Positions 1-9,514 of a stretch of 64,000 nucleotides of DNA are shown here, in pieces; position 1 is the stretch's first letter, and every line of letters starts with the position of its first letter. This DNA is from Clostridium sp. Lineage in GTDB: Bacteria > Bacillota > Clostridia > Clostridiales > Clostridiaceae. Where the stretch lies: NCBI GenBank assembly GCA_031292145.1, contig JARLHR010000115.1:1-64000 (forward strand). The letters are read 5' to 3'. The notes under the pieces were generated by a model. The model was not told the DNA's origin, made no database searches, and saw only the letters and a program-made list of their open reading frames with translations. Made by a program: the position numbers and the translations under genes.

Positions 1-190
1 AGAAAGGACAGGTACTCTTTTGTGCAGTGTTACATTAGAGAATAAGTTGCAGGCATTTCTTCATCAGAAGTTGTTCCATTTTTGCTTGTCACGAGCTTGC
101 CTCGGGAGCATGCTGAAATGGTGCAACTTCTGATGTTAGAAAGCCTCAACTTATTCTCAGTAACCGAAACAACAGAGTACCTGTCCTTTC
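1..190. repeat. Long imperfect inverted repeat (hairpin element)
   Basis: The outer arms are GAAAGGACAGGTACTCT near base 2 and its complement AGAGTACCTGTCCTTTC ending near base 190. Further matching blocks lie inside, AGAATAAGTTG with CAACTTATTCT and AGAAGTTG with CAACTTCT, with bulges between them. The centre is near bases 85-105. No open frame explains it. It resembles in plan the hairpin at 16298-16476, with which it shares a GTTG-rich inner block, but the arm sequences differ. It could be a palindromic mobile repeat or a structured RNA; the window edge may cut off part of it. Confidence 0.7.
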
Positions 191-329
191 GGTAAGCTAT
201 AGTATAAGTCTAAGTTCACATTTGGATATCTATAGTGGTGATATTATTTATGGTGAAAGGTGGTAATTCTTCTATACTATTTTCATATTATAAATAGCTA
301 AGCAAATAATAATTAGGGATGAAAAGGTA

Positions 330-1421
330 ATGTTATTTAATAATAGTAAACAAAAAGAACTTAGACAGGGGCCTGAAATAATAGAAAAAATAGAACAAGG
401 ATCCTTTTATTATGTTAAAGATAATGAGAGCGGATTTCTTACTATAACTCTTGGTTACAAAGATAAAGAGCCTAGTAAATGTATGGAAACAAAAATTGCT
501 CCTACTGAAGAAAGTAACCTTTTTTCATTCAAAATGGGGGAGAATGATTTTATTTATTATGATTCCAAAGAGCCTTTAGCGGCATATGTTACTGGTACGC
601 CTGTTTTATTTCCTTTCCCCAACAGAATAGAAGATGCAATGTGGAAATGGAAGGGAAGAACATATCTTCAAAAAAAGAATGGTATTCCAATACAATTGCA
701 TTCTTTGGCTTATGATGAAGCCTGGGAATATATTGAACCTAGGTTTGGAATAGAAGAAGTATTTTTTAGTACTTATTTAAATGTTAATAAAGATCATCCT
801 ATATATAAAGGCTATCCTTTCAAGTTTAGGCTCATACTAACCTATAAACTAACAAAACAAAATCTTTCTGTAACATATAAGGTAGTAAACAGGGATGACA
901 AGGAGATGCCTTTTGGGTTTGCTCTTCATCCATACTTTACTAAGTTATCTGGAGAAAATGGTACACTTGTGTCTGTTCCTGCCTTATACTGGTATCAACC
1001 TAGATTAGATGTAGACAAAGTTTTTTTAAATAAATATAAGGGAGGGTTTGAATTAATTCCTAATATTCTTCCAACAGGAAGGCTTATATGTGTTTATACT
1101 GGTGGAAAAAATGTAATAAATCCTGTTCCAGTAGGTTCTATCGATTTTGATGATGTATATACTGGCTTTCTTCCGGGATATAATTCTTATATTGACTATA
1201 CGACTTTAAAGTTAAGATTAAATTTATTATTTAGCTGTGATTTTACACATACTGTACTCTATACACCTAAAGGAAAGCCTTATTTCTGCATTGAACCGCA
1301 GACTTGTTCTACCGATGCAATCAACCTATACGCAAAAGATATTGATTTTCCCCATATTATAATTCTTCCTCAAGGTCATATGCATACAGGAACTGTAAGT
1401 TTTGTACCTAAATATTATTAA
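330..1421 (+). CDS. Aldose 1-epimerase (mutarotase) family protein
   Basis: Predicted cytosolic enzyme of 363 residues of the galactose-mutarotase fold, which interconverts the anomers of sugars. The family pattern is visible: GTPVLFPFPNRI near residue 90, a histidine in the QLHSLAYDEAW segment near 124 that fits the substrate-binding position, FALHPYF near 203 that fits the catalytic histidine, and CIEPQT near 322 with the expected catalytic glutamate. There is no signal peptide. The start ATG follows an AAAAGG box. It stands alone, with a terminator-like hairpin directly after the stop. The sugar cannot be named; it may be a YeaD-like phosphosugar epimerase rather than a true galactose mutarotase. 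Confidence 0.75.
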   Translation: MLFNNSKQKELRQGPEIIEKIEQGSFYYVKDNESGFLTITLGYKDKEPSKCMETKIAPTEESNLFSFKMGENDFIYYDSKEPLAAYVTGTPVLFPFPNRIEDAMWKWKGRTYLQKKNGIPIQLHSLAYDEAWEYIEPRFGIEEVFFSTYLNVNKDHPIYKGYPFKFRLILTYKLTKQNLSVTYKVVNRDDKEMPFGFALHPYFTKLSGENGTLVSVPALYWYQPRLDVDKVFLNKYKGGFELIPNILPTGRLICVYTGGKNVINPVPVGSIDFDDVYTGFLPGYNSYIDYTTLKLRLNLLFSCDFTHTVLYTPKGKPYFCIEPQTCSTDAINLYAKDIDFPHIIILPQGHMHTGTVSFVPKYY

Positions 1422-1484
1422 GGGACGTTAAAAAAAGTAACAAGTCAATCTGCTTTGATTTGTTATTTTCTTTCATGTCCCTAA
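1421..1484. repeat. Repeat family 1 copy, terminator-like
   Basis: The hairpin starts at the last base of the epimerase stop codon. AGGGAC pairs with GTCCCT, and ATAACAAG-like and TTGTTATTTTC blocks lie inside. It is a short version of the dispersed element seen complete at 5533-5780 and 46570-46732. Its place and shape suggest it ends transcription of the epimerase gene. Confidence 0.6.
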
Positions 1485-1494
1485 ATTATACCCC

Positions 1495-1524
1495 CTTGAC
1501 AAAATTTTATTTATTTAATATACT
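1495..1524 (+). promoter_or_regulatory. Sigma-A promoter of the T-box leader
   Basis: TTGACA at 1496-1501 and TATACT at 1519-1524 are separated by 17 bases. The promoter lies directly upstream of the T-box leader of the methionyl-tRNA synthetase-like gene. Confidence 0.65.
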
Positions 1525-1534
1525 TTTACAAAAT

Positions 1535-1934
1535 AAAGGCAATGAAAAGAAGAGTAGTTATTTTGGAAGCTTACAGAGAGTTCCTGTTGCTGAAATGGAA
1601 CAGCGGAAATTTTAATGAAACAAGTCTTGGAGCTGCATACGGACCTTATTTTAGGCATATGAAATAAAATGAAAATAATGAGAATATAGTAAGTTAATTA
1701 TATTTTTGTCAGAAATGAAATGCGATTTGATTAGCACGTGGCCATTAAATGAACTCGCTTGCTTAACATTTTTGAATATGCCTTAAGTAATAAGTGATGC
1801 TATGACGTTTGTTCACGTTACAGAACTAGAGTATAACTTTGTACTCGATAAGATTAGCATGGTGACATGTTGATGAAATAGGGTGGTACCGCGGATAATT
1901 CGCCCCTACATATTAATTGTAGGAGGTGTTTTTT
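1535..1934 (+). promoter_or_regulatory. T-box leader (tRNA-sensing riboswitch)
   Basis: The conserved T-box AGGGTGGTACCGCG is at 1880-1893. It is followed by the terminator hairpin CCTACA/TGTAGG and a run of T at 1905-1934. Upstream is a structured leader of about 350 bases with an AGAGAG motif near 1575, as in stem I of T-boxes. By family knowledge, uncharged cognate tRNA binds the leader and favours the antiterminator. The downstream gene makes tRNA-Met the expected ligand. I could not assign the specifier codon with certainty. Confidence 0.9.
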
Positions 1935-2003
1935 TATACGCTTTTTTATCTAGGAAAGAAATTCATTTTTAAAAACATAATTATATTTCAAGGAGTGTAT
2001 GTT

Positions 2004-3995
2004 ATGGAAGGAAGAAAAATAGAACGACCTATATTTCCTAAAAAAGCTGTTATAACTGCGGGTATGCCTTATGGTAATAAAGAATTACATTTTGGCCATG
2101 TGGGTGGTGTGTTTGTACATGCCGATACTTTTGCAAGGTTTTTAAGGGATAGAATTGGCAAAGAAAATGTTATATTTGTATCAGGAACAGATTGCTATGG
2201 TTCGCCTATTTCAGCAAGTTATCGGAAACTTGTAGATGAAAATAATTATGAAGGCACAATAGAAGATTATGTTCGTGAAAATTATGAAAAGCAAAAAGTA
2301 GTACTTGATAAATATGAAATGAGTTTAAGTCTATATGCAGCTTCTGCATTAGATAGAACTGGTGAAATACACAAGGAAGTATCAGCAGAAATATTCAATA
2401 AGCTATATGAAGGAGGTTATTTAGTAAAGTTATCATCGCCACAGTTTTACGACCCGGACTTTAAAGTATTTTTAAATGGTCGTCAAGTAATTGGTAAATG
2501 TCCTATAGAAGGATGTAATTCAGATAAAGCCTATGCAGATGAATGTGATTTGGGACATCAATATATGCAAAATGAATTGATTGAACCTAAGAGTACTTTA
2601 TCAGGTAAAACACCTGAATTAAGGGAGGTAACAAACTGGTATTTTGAGCTAGATAAATATAATAATATTTTAAAAGAAGATGTAGACTATTTAAAAACAC
2701 ATTCTAATTGGCGTAAATATTTATTAAATACCATTGAAGAATTTTTAAAGTCACCAATTATTTATGTAAAGCGTAAACTATTAGAAGGTATTACAAATCT
2801 AGAAGAAACTTTACCAAAACACACAATTATTGATGAACCAAAGAAACCTTCTATTACTTTTATATTTGAGAATCTGCATGATAGAGACAAGGCAAGAGAA
2901 GTATTTGATAAAATGGGAATTCGTTTTAGAACTGGTAAAACATTAGTGCCATTTAGATTATCAGGAAATGTTGAATGGGGTATTGAAGTGCCTGAAAAAG
3001 AAGAACTAAAAAATTTAACTTTCTGGGTTTGGCCTGAATCACTTTGGGCACCTATTTCATTTACCAAAACGTATCTTGAGTCTATTGGCAAAGATACTGA
3101 TGAATGGAAAGAATGGTGGCATTCTCAAGATGCAAAAGTATATCAATTTATTGGGGAAGACAATATTTATTTTTATGGAGTTGCAGAAATGGCAGTGTTC
3201 ATGGCCTTGCTAGGTATTAATAGTCAAGATAAGGTAGAATGGGAAAACATTAATATTCCACATTTGATTGCAAATAATCATTTATTGTTTATGGATAAAA
3301 AGGCAAGTAGTAGCAGTGATATTAAGCCACCTATGGCAGGGGAGTTATTGGAGCATTACACAGCAGAGCAATTACGCATGCATTTTTTAGGTCTTGGACT
3401 GTCAAAGAAAAGTGCTAGCTTCGCGCCACAAGTGTTTATGGCTGAAGAAGATAAACAAGGCCCTGATACAGTTTTAAAAGATGGTAATTTGTTGACTAAT
3501 GTATTTAATAGGCTTATTCGTTCTTGCTTTTACACTGCACAAAAATATTTTGAGGGAACTGTACCAATAGGAGAAATTAGTAATAATATTTTAGAAGAAG
3601 CTAATGAAAGCATTCTCACATATGAAAGGCAAATGTACAATCACGAATTTCACAGTGTAATTTATGTTTTAGATAGCTATATTCGCAAAATGAATAAATA
3701 TTGGGTAAGTAATATGAAACTTGCAGAAACAAACGAGGATAATGAGCTTCGTAAGCAAGTGCTAATAGATTCATTTCACGCTGTAAGAACGGCTATTACT
3801 TTAATTCATCCTATGGCTCCAAATGGCTGTGAAATGGTAAGAGAATATTTAAATGTGAATGACGATATTTGGAATTGGGATTATATTTTTGAACCAATAT
3901 ACACATTTATTCAAGAGTTATCCACACATAAACTTAAATATTTAGAACCACGTGTGGATTTCTTTGAAAAACATGAAAGTCAAATTTCTATTTAA
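2004..3995 (+). CDS. Divergent class I aminoacyl-tRNA synthetase, methionyl type
   Basis: This protein of 663 residues resembles methionyl-tRNA synthetase. It has a HIGH-like HFGH near residue 40 and a zinc-type insert with CPIEGC and ADECD. A segment ELIEPKSTLSGKTPELR matches the MetRS connective domain, and FIGEDNIYFYG the MetRS core. The KMSKS loop is altered to KASSS (near residue 437). An earlier in-frame GTG at 1926 lies inside the T-box terminator, so the ATG at 2004 behind AGGAG was chosen. It lacks a C-terminal tRNA-binding domain. A T-box leader controls it. It may be a second, inducible MetRS or a paralogue with another role; activity is not certain because of the changed loop. Confidence 0.8.
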   Translation: MEGRKIERPIFPKKAVITAGMPYGNKELHFGHVGGVFVHADTFARFLRDRIGKENVIFVSGTDCYGSPISASYRKLVDENNYEGTIEDYVRENYEKQKVVLDKYEMSLSLYAASALDRTGEIHKEVSAEIFNKLYEGGYLVKLSSPQFYDPDFKVFLNGRQVIGKCPIEGCNSDKAYADECDLGHQYMQNELIEPKSTLSGKTPELREVTNWYFELDKYNNILKEDVDYLKTHSNWRKYLLNTIEEFLKSPIIYVKRKLLEGITNLEETLPKHTIIDEPKKPSITFIFENLHDRDKAREVFDKMGIRFRTGKTLVPFRLSGNVEWGIEVPEKEELKNLTFWVWPESLWAPISFTKTYLESIGKDTDEWKEWWHSQDAKVYQFIGEDNIYFYGVAEMAVFMALLGINSQDKVEWENINIPHLIANNHLLFMDKKASSSSDIKPPMAGELLEHYTAEQLRMHFLGLGLSKKSASFAPQVFMAEEDKQGPDTVLKDGNLLTNVFNRLIRSCFYTAQKYFEGTVPIGEISNNILEEANESILTYERQMYNHEFHSVIYVLDSYIRKMNKYWVSNMKLAETNEDNELRKQVLIDSFHAVRTAITLIHPMAPNGCEMVREYLNVNDDIWNWDYIFEPIYTFIQELSTHKLKYLEPRVDFFEKHESQISI

Positions 3996-4043
3996 CCTAT
4001 AAAAAACTCTAACTTTTTAAACATTAACGATATGTGCAATATT

Positions 4044-4092
4044 AAAAATAAGAGTGGTTTAGTTGCAATAATTAAACCATTCTTATTTTTGT
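4044..4092. terminator. Bidirectional terminator
   Basis: AAAAATAAGAGTGGTTTA pairs with TTAAACCATTCTTATTTTT around a 10-base loop. It sits between two convergent genes (the synthetase and the sugar-binding protein) and has an A-tract on one side and a T-tract on the other, so it can serve both. Confidence 0.85.
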
Positions 4093-4094
4093 AG

Positions 4095-5138
4095 TTATTT
4101 AACATATTTGTAGACGGGGATTCCAACTTGAATTCCTGTTTCATCAAATTTATAATTTGTGTCATTAAGAGGAGGGACACCAGACACCAAATTCATTCCT
4201 ATAGCATAAATTGCTTTTGCATGTTCACTCGGATCTTGAACAACGGTTCCTGTCATGATTCCTTGCTTAATTAATTCTTTAGCCTCCGGCAAGCCGTCAA
4301 ATCCGATAACTGGGATATATTTTGAGTTGTTACCTTTATTAAAACCATATTTTTGAAGTGTTTTAATAGCGCCTATTGCCATAGCATCATTATTAGCAAT
4401 TATTGCTTCAATTTTATCACCATTGGCTAAAAATATTGATTCCATAGCAGCTCTTGCACATTCTTCATCCCAATTACAAACTACTGATGAAAGCTCTTGA
4501 GTTTTTATTCCAGAATTATTAATTGCTAGAATTGAATATTTACTTCTTTCAATTGATGCTGGGTGGTCAGATGGACCCTGTAATATAACATACTGCATTA
4601 TATTATCATGATTTTTATCCAGAATTTCTTTATTAGAATTCCATGTATCAGCAAGAATTTCTCCCTGTAGGAGCCCATCTTCTTCATTACGCACACCAAT
4701 AACAACAGCTCTAGGATAGTTTTTAATAAAATTTGTAATCTCTGGGTTTGAAGATATGTATATGATGAATGGAATATTTTTTTGAATAACTTTTTCAATA
4801 ACATCTTCAATTTGAGATTTGTTTCTACTGACTAAATTTATTACTAATAGGTCAAACTTTTTATTAATTGCTTGATTAATACTTTCGTTTTGAATAAGCT
4901 GATTATCTTTTGCATCAAAAAAAGTAAATTGAACCTTGTTTTCATTTTCTTTTTGAATATCTTCTAAGTTTTTCTCAACATTAGAAAGAAATAAATCATT
5001 AGAATTATGTAAGAATACACCTACCTTAACTGGATTTTGAGTGTTTGACGATGGAGTAGCATATACATTATTTTCAATGCCATGTAATAATATTATAGAA
5101 ACTATAATGATTGATAGTATTTTTTTTGATATATTCAT
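4095..5138 (-). CDS. Secreted sugar-binding protein, MglB-like (periplasmic-binding protein family)
   Basis: This protein of 347 residues carries a Sec signal peptide (MNISKKIL followed by a hydrophobic run and a likely cut after VYA). The rest is a two-lobed binding fold of the ribose/galactose type. Visible family features are KVGVFLHNSNDLFLSNV, ANNDAMAIGAIKTLQKYG and VIGFDGLPEAKELI. There is no lipobox cysteine near the signal cut, unlike most Gram-positive transport receptors. No ATPase or permease gene lies beside it. It could deliver sugar to a transporter encoded elsewhere, or serve as the sensor part of a signalling system. It sits alone between a terminator and a divergent small frame. 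Confidence 0.85.
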   Translation of the reverse strand: MNISKKILSIIIVSIILLHGIENNVYATPSSNTQNPVKVGVFLHNSNDLFLSNVEKNLEDIQKENENKVQFTFFDAKDNQLIQNESINQAINKKFDLLVINLVSRNKSQIEDVIEKVIQKNIPFIIYISSNPEITNFIKNYPRAVVIGVRNEEDGLLQGEILADTWNSNKEILDKNHDNIMQYVILQGPSDHPASIERSKYSILAINNSGIKTQELSSVVCNWDEECARAAMESIFLANGDKIEAIIANNDAMAIGAIKTLQKYGFNKGNNSKYIPVIGFDGLPEAKELIKQGIMTGTVVQDPSEHAKAIYAIGMNLVSGVPPLNDTNYKFDETGIQVGIPVYKYVK

Positions 5139-5374
5139 TTTCTCCTCCGTATATAGTGTTTTGAACTATAGTTTTTATTAGTAGGTTGTCTTTTGATATA
5201 AAATTTATTCATGGTAAAAGACATGGAAATACCTGTATAAAATTCTACCTTAAAGAAATTTATTTCTCGCTATGTAATATAGTGATAATATTATATGGGA
5301 AGTTTAAACAAAAAAGATTGACTTTGTAATTTTTGAAAATTTATAAAGTCTTTTTATGTTTAGGGGGAAAAATA
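5139..5374. other. Intergenic stretch with a hairpin
   Basis: It holds the promoter region of the leftward sugar-binding protein gene and an imperfect hairpin with a T-run near 5318-5356 (GACTTTGTAA/TTATAAAGTC). No other gene is visible. Confidence 0.4.
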
Positions 5375-5521
5375 TTGGACAATTCAAAATTGAATAAAGA
5401 TACGTATGAAAAAATATTCAACTTAACTAGAGAAATTTTATGTGCATTTCATTTTAACGGTAGTTGTAAATATGTAAGTTTATCCCAATATTTAAGGTGC
5501 CCTTTATTTCGCAGTGGATAA
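5375..5521 (+). CDS. Small hypothetical protein
   Basis: A possible 48-residue protein starting with TTG at 5375, seven bases after AGGGGG. It is hydrophilic at the start and cysteine-containing further on (CAFHFNGSCKYV). I do not recognise it. A hairpin with a T-run lies just upstream, and repeat family 1 begins just after its stop. It may be the remnant of a longer gene broken by the repeat. Confidence 0.25.
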   Translation: MDNSKLNKDTYEKIFNLTREILCAFHFNGSCKYVSLSQYLRCPLFRSG

Positions 5522-5532
5522 AAATAGCACCT

Positions 5533-5780
5533 TAGGCACATTCAAAAAAATAACAAGTCCATTTGCCAGAAAAGTTCCGTATTGCAGCATAGCTGCTCTT
5601 TTCATAAGTGCCTATTTTTCATCATCCTGCGTCGGCAAATTGCCCTAATAGGCCCGCTATGAGGGCAATTTGTCTCCTTGTCTGATGAAAAATATCCACA
5701 CATTGGAACAGAGCAGCTATGCTGCATGCCGGAACTTATATTGGCAACTTTGGACTTGTTATTTATTTTCATGTGCCTTA
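5533..5780. repeat. Repeat family 1, full-length palindromic copy
   Basis: The ends are AGGCACATTC and CATGTGCCTTA. Inside, ATAACAAGTCC pairs with GGACTTGTTAT, GCAGCATAGCTGCTC with GAGCAGCTATGCTGC, and ATTTTTCATCA with TGATGAAAAAT. The element is about 250 bases and folds almost end to end. It lies between the small frame and the 3' end of glnS. Six or more partial or full relatives occur elsewhere in the window. Confidence 0.8.
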
Positions 5781-5815
5781 AATATTGTTTATTTTATAAG
5801 TTTAATTTCATCATC

Positions 5816-7477
5816 TTAGCTTAACTTAAATGATGACTTTAATGAAACTATTCTGTTAAATACTAATTTATCGTTAGTAGTATATTTATTATCTATATTA
5901 AAGAAGCCATTTCTAACCATTTGGAATTTATCTTGAGGCTTAACATCTTTAAATGCAGTTGGTTCAACGAAGCCTTGTAATACTTCCATTGAATTTGGAT
6001 TTATTTGTTCTAGGAAGTGTTTTCCTTCATTTTCTTCAGCATCATCTAATATTAATGGTTCATATAATCTGAATTCAGCAGGAATACAAGTTTTTGCATC
6101 TACCCAGTGGATAGTTCCTTTAACTTTTCTACCAGTGAAACCAGAACCACTCTTAGTTTCTGGATCATAAGTACAGTGAATTTCTGTTACGTCACCATTT
6201 TCATCTTTAATTATTTCATTACATTTAACAAAATATGCACCCTTTAATCTAACTTCATTACCAGGGAATAATCTAAAGTACTTCTTAGGTGGAATTTCCA
6301 TAAAGTCTTCTCTTTCAATATATAATTCTCTAGAGAAAGGAACAAGTCTAGTACCTTGAGTTTCATCCTTAGCATTATTTTCTATTGTAAGAAGTTCTGT
6401 TTCATTTTCAGGGTAGTTAGTTATTACAAGCTTTAGAGGATTTAATACAGCCATAACTAGTGGTGCTTTAAGTTGTAAATCTTCTCTTATAAAGTAATCT
6501 AACATTTGAGAGTCAACAATAGAATTAGCTTTAGCAACTCCAATAGCGCTGCAGAAATTTCTTAATGCTTCAGGAGTGCATCCTTTTCTTCTAAGACCAC
6601 AAATAGTAGGCATTCTAGGGTCATCCCATCCATCAACAACTTTTTCATCAACTAATTGTTTAAGCTTTCTTTTACTCATAACTGTATTAGTCATATTTAA
6701 TCTTGCAAATTCTATTTGTCTAGGAGCAGCATCCATTTCACATTCGCTTACTACCCAGTCATAAAGTGGTCTATGATCTTCGAATTCTAAAGTACAAATA
6801 GAATGAGTTACATGCTCAATAGCATCTTCTAATGGATGAGCGAAGTCATACATAGGATATATGCACCATTTATTACCAGTATTATGGTGAGTAGAATGAG
6901 ATATTCTATATATAATAGGATCTCTCATATTTATATTTGGTGAAGCCATGTCTATTTTAGCTCTAAGAACTTTTTCACCATCAGCAAATTCGCCATTTTT
7001 CATTTTTTCAAATAAATCTAAGTTTTCTTCAATAGATCTACTTCTGTAAGGACTTTCTTTACCTGGCTGAGTTAATGTTCCTCTGTATTCTTTGGCTTCT
7101 TCAGGTGATAAATCACAAACATAAGCTTTACCTTTATTTATTAATAGAACAGCTCTGCTATACATCTCATCAAAATAATCAGATGCAAAGAAAAGTTCAT
7201 CCCAATTTCCACCAAGCCATTTTACATCTTCTTTAATTGATTCAACATATTCCGTGTCTTCCTTAACTGGATTTGTATCGTCAAATCTCAAATGAGTTTT
7301 TCCCTTAAACTCTTCAGCTAAACCAAAATTTAAAAGAATAGATTTAGCGTGACCGATATGTAAATAACCGTTTGGTTCAGGTGGGAAACGAGTAATTATA
7401 TCTTTATGCTTTCCACTATCTAGATCCTCTATAATGATATTTCTTATAAAATTAGAAGAATTAATTTCATTTGACAT
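5816..7477 (-). CDS. glnS: Glutaminyl-tRNA synthetase
   Basis: This class I synthetase of 553 residues charges tRNA-Gln with glutamine. The class signatures are [17 protein letters not shown] near residue 25 (HIGH) and VMSKRKL near residue 267 (KMSKS). The C-terminal two-barrel anticodon-binding part runs from about 340 to the end. Length is normal for a bacterial GlnRS. Most Firmicutes instead make Gln-tRNA by amidation, so presence of glnS is typical of only some clostridia. No T-box is visible upstream, and the gene stands alone. Confidence 0.95.
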   Translation of the reverse strand: MSNEINSSNFIRNIIIEDLDSGKHKDIITRFPPEPNGYLHIGHAKSILLNFGLAEEFKGKTHLRFDDTNPVKEDTEYVESIKEDVKWLGGNWDELFFASDYFDEMYSRAVLLINKGKAYVCDLSPEEAKEYRGTLTQPGKESPYRSRSIEENLDLFEKMKNGEFADGEKVLRAKIDMASPNINMRDPIIYRISHSTHHNTGNKWCIYPMYDFAHPLEDAIEHVTHSICTLEFEDHRPLYDWVVSECEMDAAPRQIEFARLNMTNTVMSKRKLKQLVDEKVVDGWDDPRMPTICGLRRKGCTPEALRNFCSAIGVAKANSIVDSQMLDYFIREDLQLKAPLVMAVLNPLKLVITNYPENETELLTIENNAKDETQGTRLVPFSRELYIEREDFMEIPPKKYFRLFPGNEVRLKGAYFVKCNEIIKDENGDVTEIHCTYDPETKSGSGFTGRKVKGTIHWVDAKTCIPAEFRLYEPLILDDAEENEGKHFLEQINPNSMEVLQGFVEPTAFKDVKPQDKFQMVRNGFFNIDNKYTTNDKLVFNRIVSLKSSFKLS

Positions 7478-7754
7478 AGTTTTACCTCACTTATTAACTG
7501 TATTGAAATTAAGAAAAGAATTTATTATAGAATTCTATCTTAACTATATTGTTATTTTTTACTTAATAATAATTTTAATCCAATGTAGAGAAAAAATAAA
7601 GATAAATTATTTATCTTAGCTGGCAAATAACAAATGGTTCATATTTTATAAGTAATATATTTATTGAAAAGGTCTATTATTTATATAATATTGTTAAGGA
7701 AAGAACTTAACAATAAATATTAGGAAGCGTTTATTAGTCTATGTTTTTAAATAA

Positions 7755-7811
7755 TAAAAGCCCCTATATAATAAACTTGCTTAGCGAAGTTTATTATATA
7801 GGGATCTTTTA
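7755..7811 (-). terminator. Terminator of the pectate lyase gene
   Basis: CCCTATATAATAAAC pairs with GTTTATTATATAGGG around GCTTAGC, with a T-run when read leftward. It lies about 60 bases beyond the lyase stop. The adjoining stretch up to glnS (7478-7754) is AT-rich and shows no gene. Confidence 0.8.
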
Positions 7812-7870
7812 ATATATTTTGTAATTTTAAGAAGTTTGAAAATATTATGTTTAATTATTAACCTAAATAA

Positions 7871-8944
7871 TTATTTTACAGTATATGATGGATTTATAAA
7901 CCCAATAGAATCTTTTGATACCTGAGCTCCATCAAGCTTGTCTTTAGTGTTTGAAGAACCTAAAGATTTACAAGAAATTATTTGAGCTACACCAAATGTA
8001 ACTTGATGTCCTAAAGCGGATGGTGTACCAGTAAGAGGGAAGTTATAATTACCTAGAGTATTGTTTTGAGCAACGCATCCTGTCATTGTAACAACACCAG
8101 TTTGGTTATTTCTATCAAATCCAGCTCCTAAGTTTCCAGTTGCTGTACAATTAGTAAGCTTATGATTTTCTGCAACTGCTACTGGATTACTAGGGTCAGT
8201 CTTATTATCTATGCCCCCTACTTTAAATCCATTTCCATCACCATATATTATTTCACCCTTTGCTGTTTTGAAAGAACCGTTGTTTATAGCAGAACATCCT
8301 TCAAATGTTACAACTCCATGAGCAGCATATAAATCATATCCATCATCTGAATTTCCTTCAGATACACATTTGATTAATTTATTACCTTCACCTGAACCAA
8401 GTTTAACTGCAAATCCATCAGCATTTTCTCCTCTTTTCTTAGGATCAGTTTTACCAAATTGGTCACAATTAGAATAAGAATGAACACTAGTTAAAGTATT
8501 TCTAGCTGCGCCATTTGATAATTGAACTCCTGCATCATTATTATTATGAACTTCTAAATTTGTAAGGTTATTACTTGAACCTTGAACGTAGACTCCATTA
8601 TCACCTGCATTATAAATTTCTAAATCTGTAATAGTAGATCCAGTACCATTAACTACAAATCCTTTTCCAGTAATTCCAGTTGGAGAAAAATTTACTTTAC
8701 CAGCTCCGGATTTTCCTGTGATTATTACCCCGTCTGGTACATTTATTGTACTAGATGTTACAGTTCCGATGATATTAATAGTATCCCCAGATTTAGCTTG
8801 TTTTACAGCATTTGCCAAAGATATTCCTGATGCACTAACATTTATAGTTGTAGCTGCATAAGCAGGTGCTACTTGTAATAAACTTCCGCCTGTAACCATA
8901 ACTCCTAGTGCCGCAATTAGACATAAGTTTTTAATTTTTTTCAT
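7871..8944 (-). CDS. Secreted pectate lyase, PL9-like parallel beta-helix protein
   Basis: The protein has 357 residues with a signal peptide (MKKIKNLCLIAALG, cut after AYA). The body is built of short repeats typical of a right-handed beta-helix (LEIYNAGDNGVYVQGSSNN, LEVHNNNDAGVQLSNG). The PL9 core can be recognised: ENADGFAVKLGSGEGN, SEGNSDDGYDLYA and DGNGFKVGG, then GNLGAGFDRNNQTG. These hold the aspartates expected for calcium binding. By family knowledge it cleaves polygalacturonate by beta-elimination outside the cell. It has no carbohydrate-binding module. A terminator follows, and a pair of AACGTGAACAA repeats lies upstream. Confidence 0.85.
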   Translation of the reverse strand: MKKIKNLCLIAALGVMVTGGSLLQVAPAYAATTINVSASGISLANAVKQAKSGDTINIIGTVTSSTINVPDGVIITGKSGAGKVNFSPTGITGKGFVVNGTGSTITDLEIYNAGDNGVYVQGSSNNLTNLEVHNNNDAGVQLSNGAARNTLTSVHSYSNCDQFGKTDPKKRGENADGFAVKLGSGEGNKLIKCVSEGNSDDGYDLYAAHGVVTFEGCSAINNGSFKTAKGEIIYGDGNGFKVGGIDNKTDPSNPVAVAENHKLTNCTATGNLGAGFDRNNQTGVVTMTGCVAQNNTLGNYNFPLTGTPSALGHQVTFGVAQIISCKSLGSSNTKDKLDGAQVSKDSIGFINPSYTVK

Positions 8945-9013
8945 AATAAAGATCCCCCTTTTATTAATTTGTTAATATTTACTGGTATTTTACGTGTCAT
9001 ATTAATGTGGATA

Positions 9014-9052
9014 AACGTGAACAATAAATCACGGTTGTGTTAACGTGAACAA
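9014..9052. promoter_or_regulatory. Two direct repeats AACGTGAACAA upstream of the pectate lyase
   Basis: The 11-base word occurs at 9014-9024 and 9042-9052, a spacing of 28 bases, about 70-110 bases upstream of the leftward lyase start. This is the place for an activator or repressor site. The factor is unknown. Confidence 0.4.
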
Positions 9053-9392
9053 AATTAAGAATTATTAGAGTATACATATTTAAATATCCGATGATCATCT
9101 ACAGATATATTCTCATACTATGTAATTTTTTTAAATACATATTCCTCTAAACGTCTAAATTTAGGAATTAAACGCAAGTTAAAGTACAATTTACTTAATT
9201 TTCTGATTATTTCTGTTTTATTCCCCAAAAACTACGTTTTATAACAAAATTATTGTTTTTATTTCAAATAATATGTATAATTATTCTTTATAAATTTATA
9301 CTGCATTCGCAGGAATATTAACATTGAACAAGTTTGATATTTTTTATAGAAGTTATATAGATAAAGGTTTGTAGTACAAGGAATGGATATAT
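9053..9392. other. AT-rich intergenic stretch
   Basis: No coding frame, repeat or RNA was recognised between the repeats upstream of the lyase and the promoter of the response-regulator gene. Confidence 0.5.
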
Positions 9393-9421
9393 TTGAATAA
9401 GTTTGAATAGTATTGTATTAT
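9393..9421 (+). promoter_or_regulatory. Possible promoter of the agr-type sensor operon
   Basis: TTGAAT at 9393-9398 and TATTAT at 9416-9421 are separated by 17 bases, about 95 bases before the response-regulator start. Confidence 0.4.
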
Positions 9422-9514
9422 ATAAGTTGAAAAGGTGATTATTTGCAAAAATATAATAAGTTATAAAATGCAATATTATTTTTTTGCATTATATGTAAGA
9501 TTGAGGTGATATTT

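Noticed and set aside
1926-2003. N-terminal extension of the MetRS-like gene from GTG 1926
   Set aside because: It lies in the terminator of the T-box leader and has no family likeness; AGGAG and ATG at 2004 fit better.
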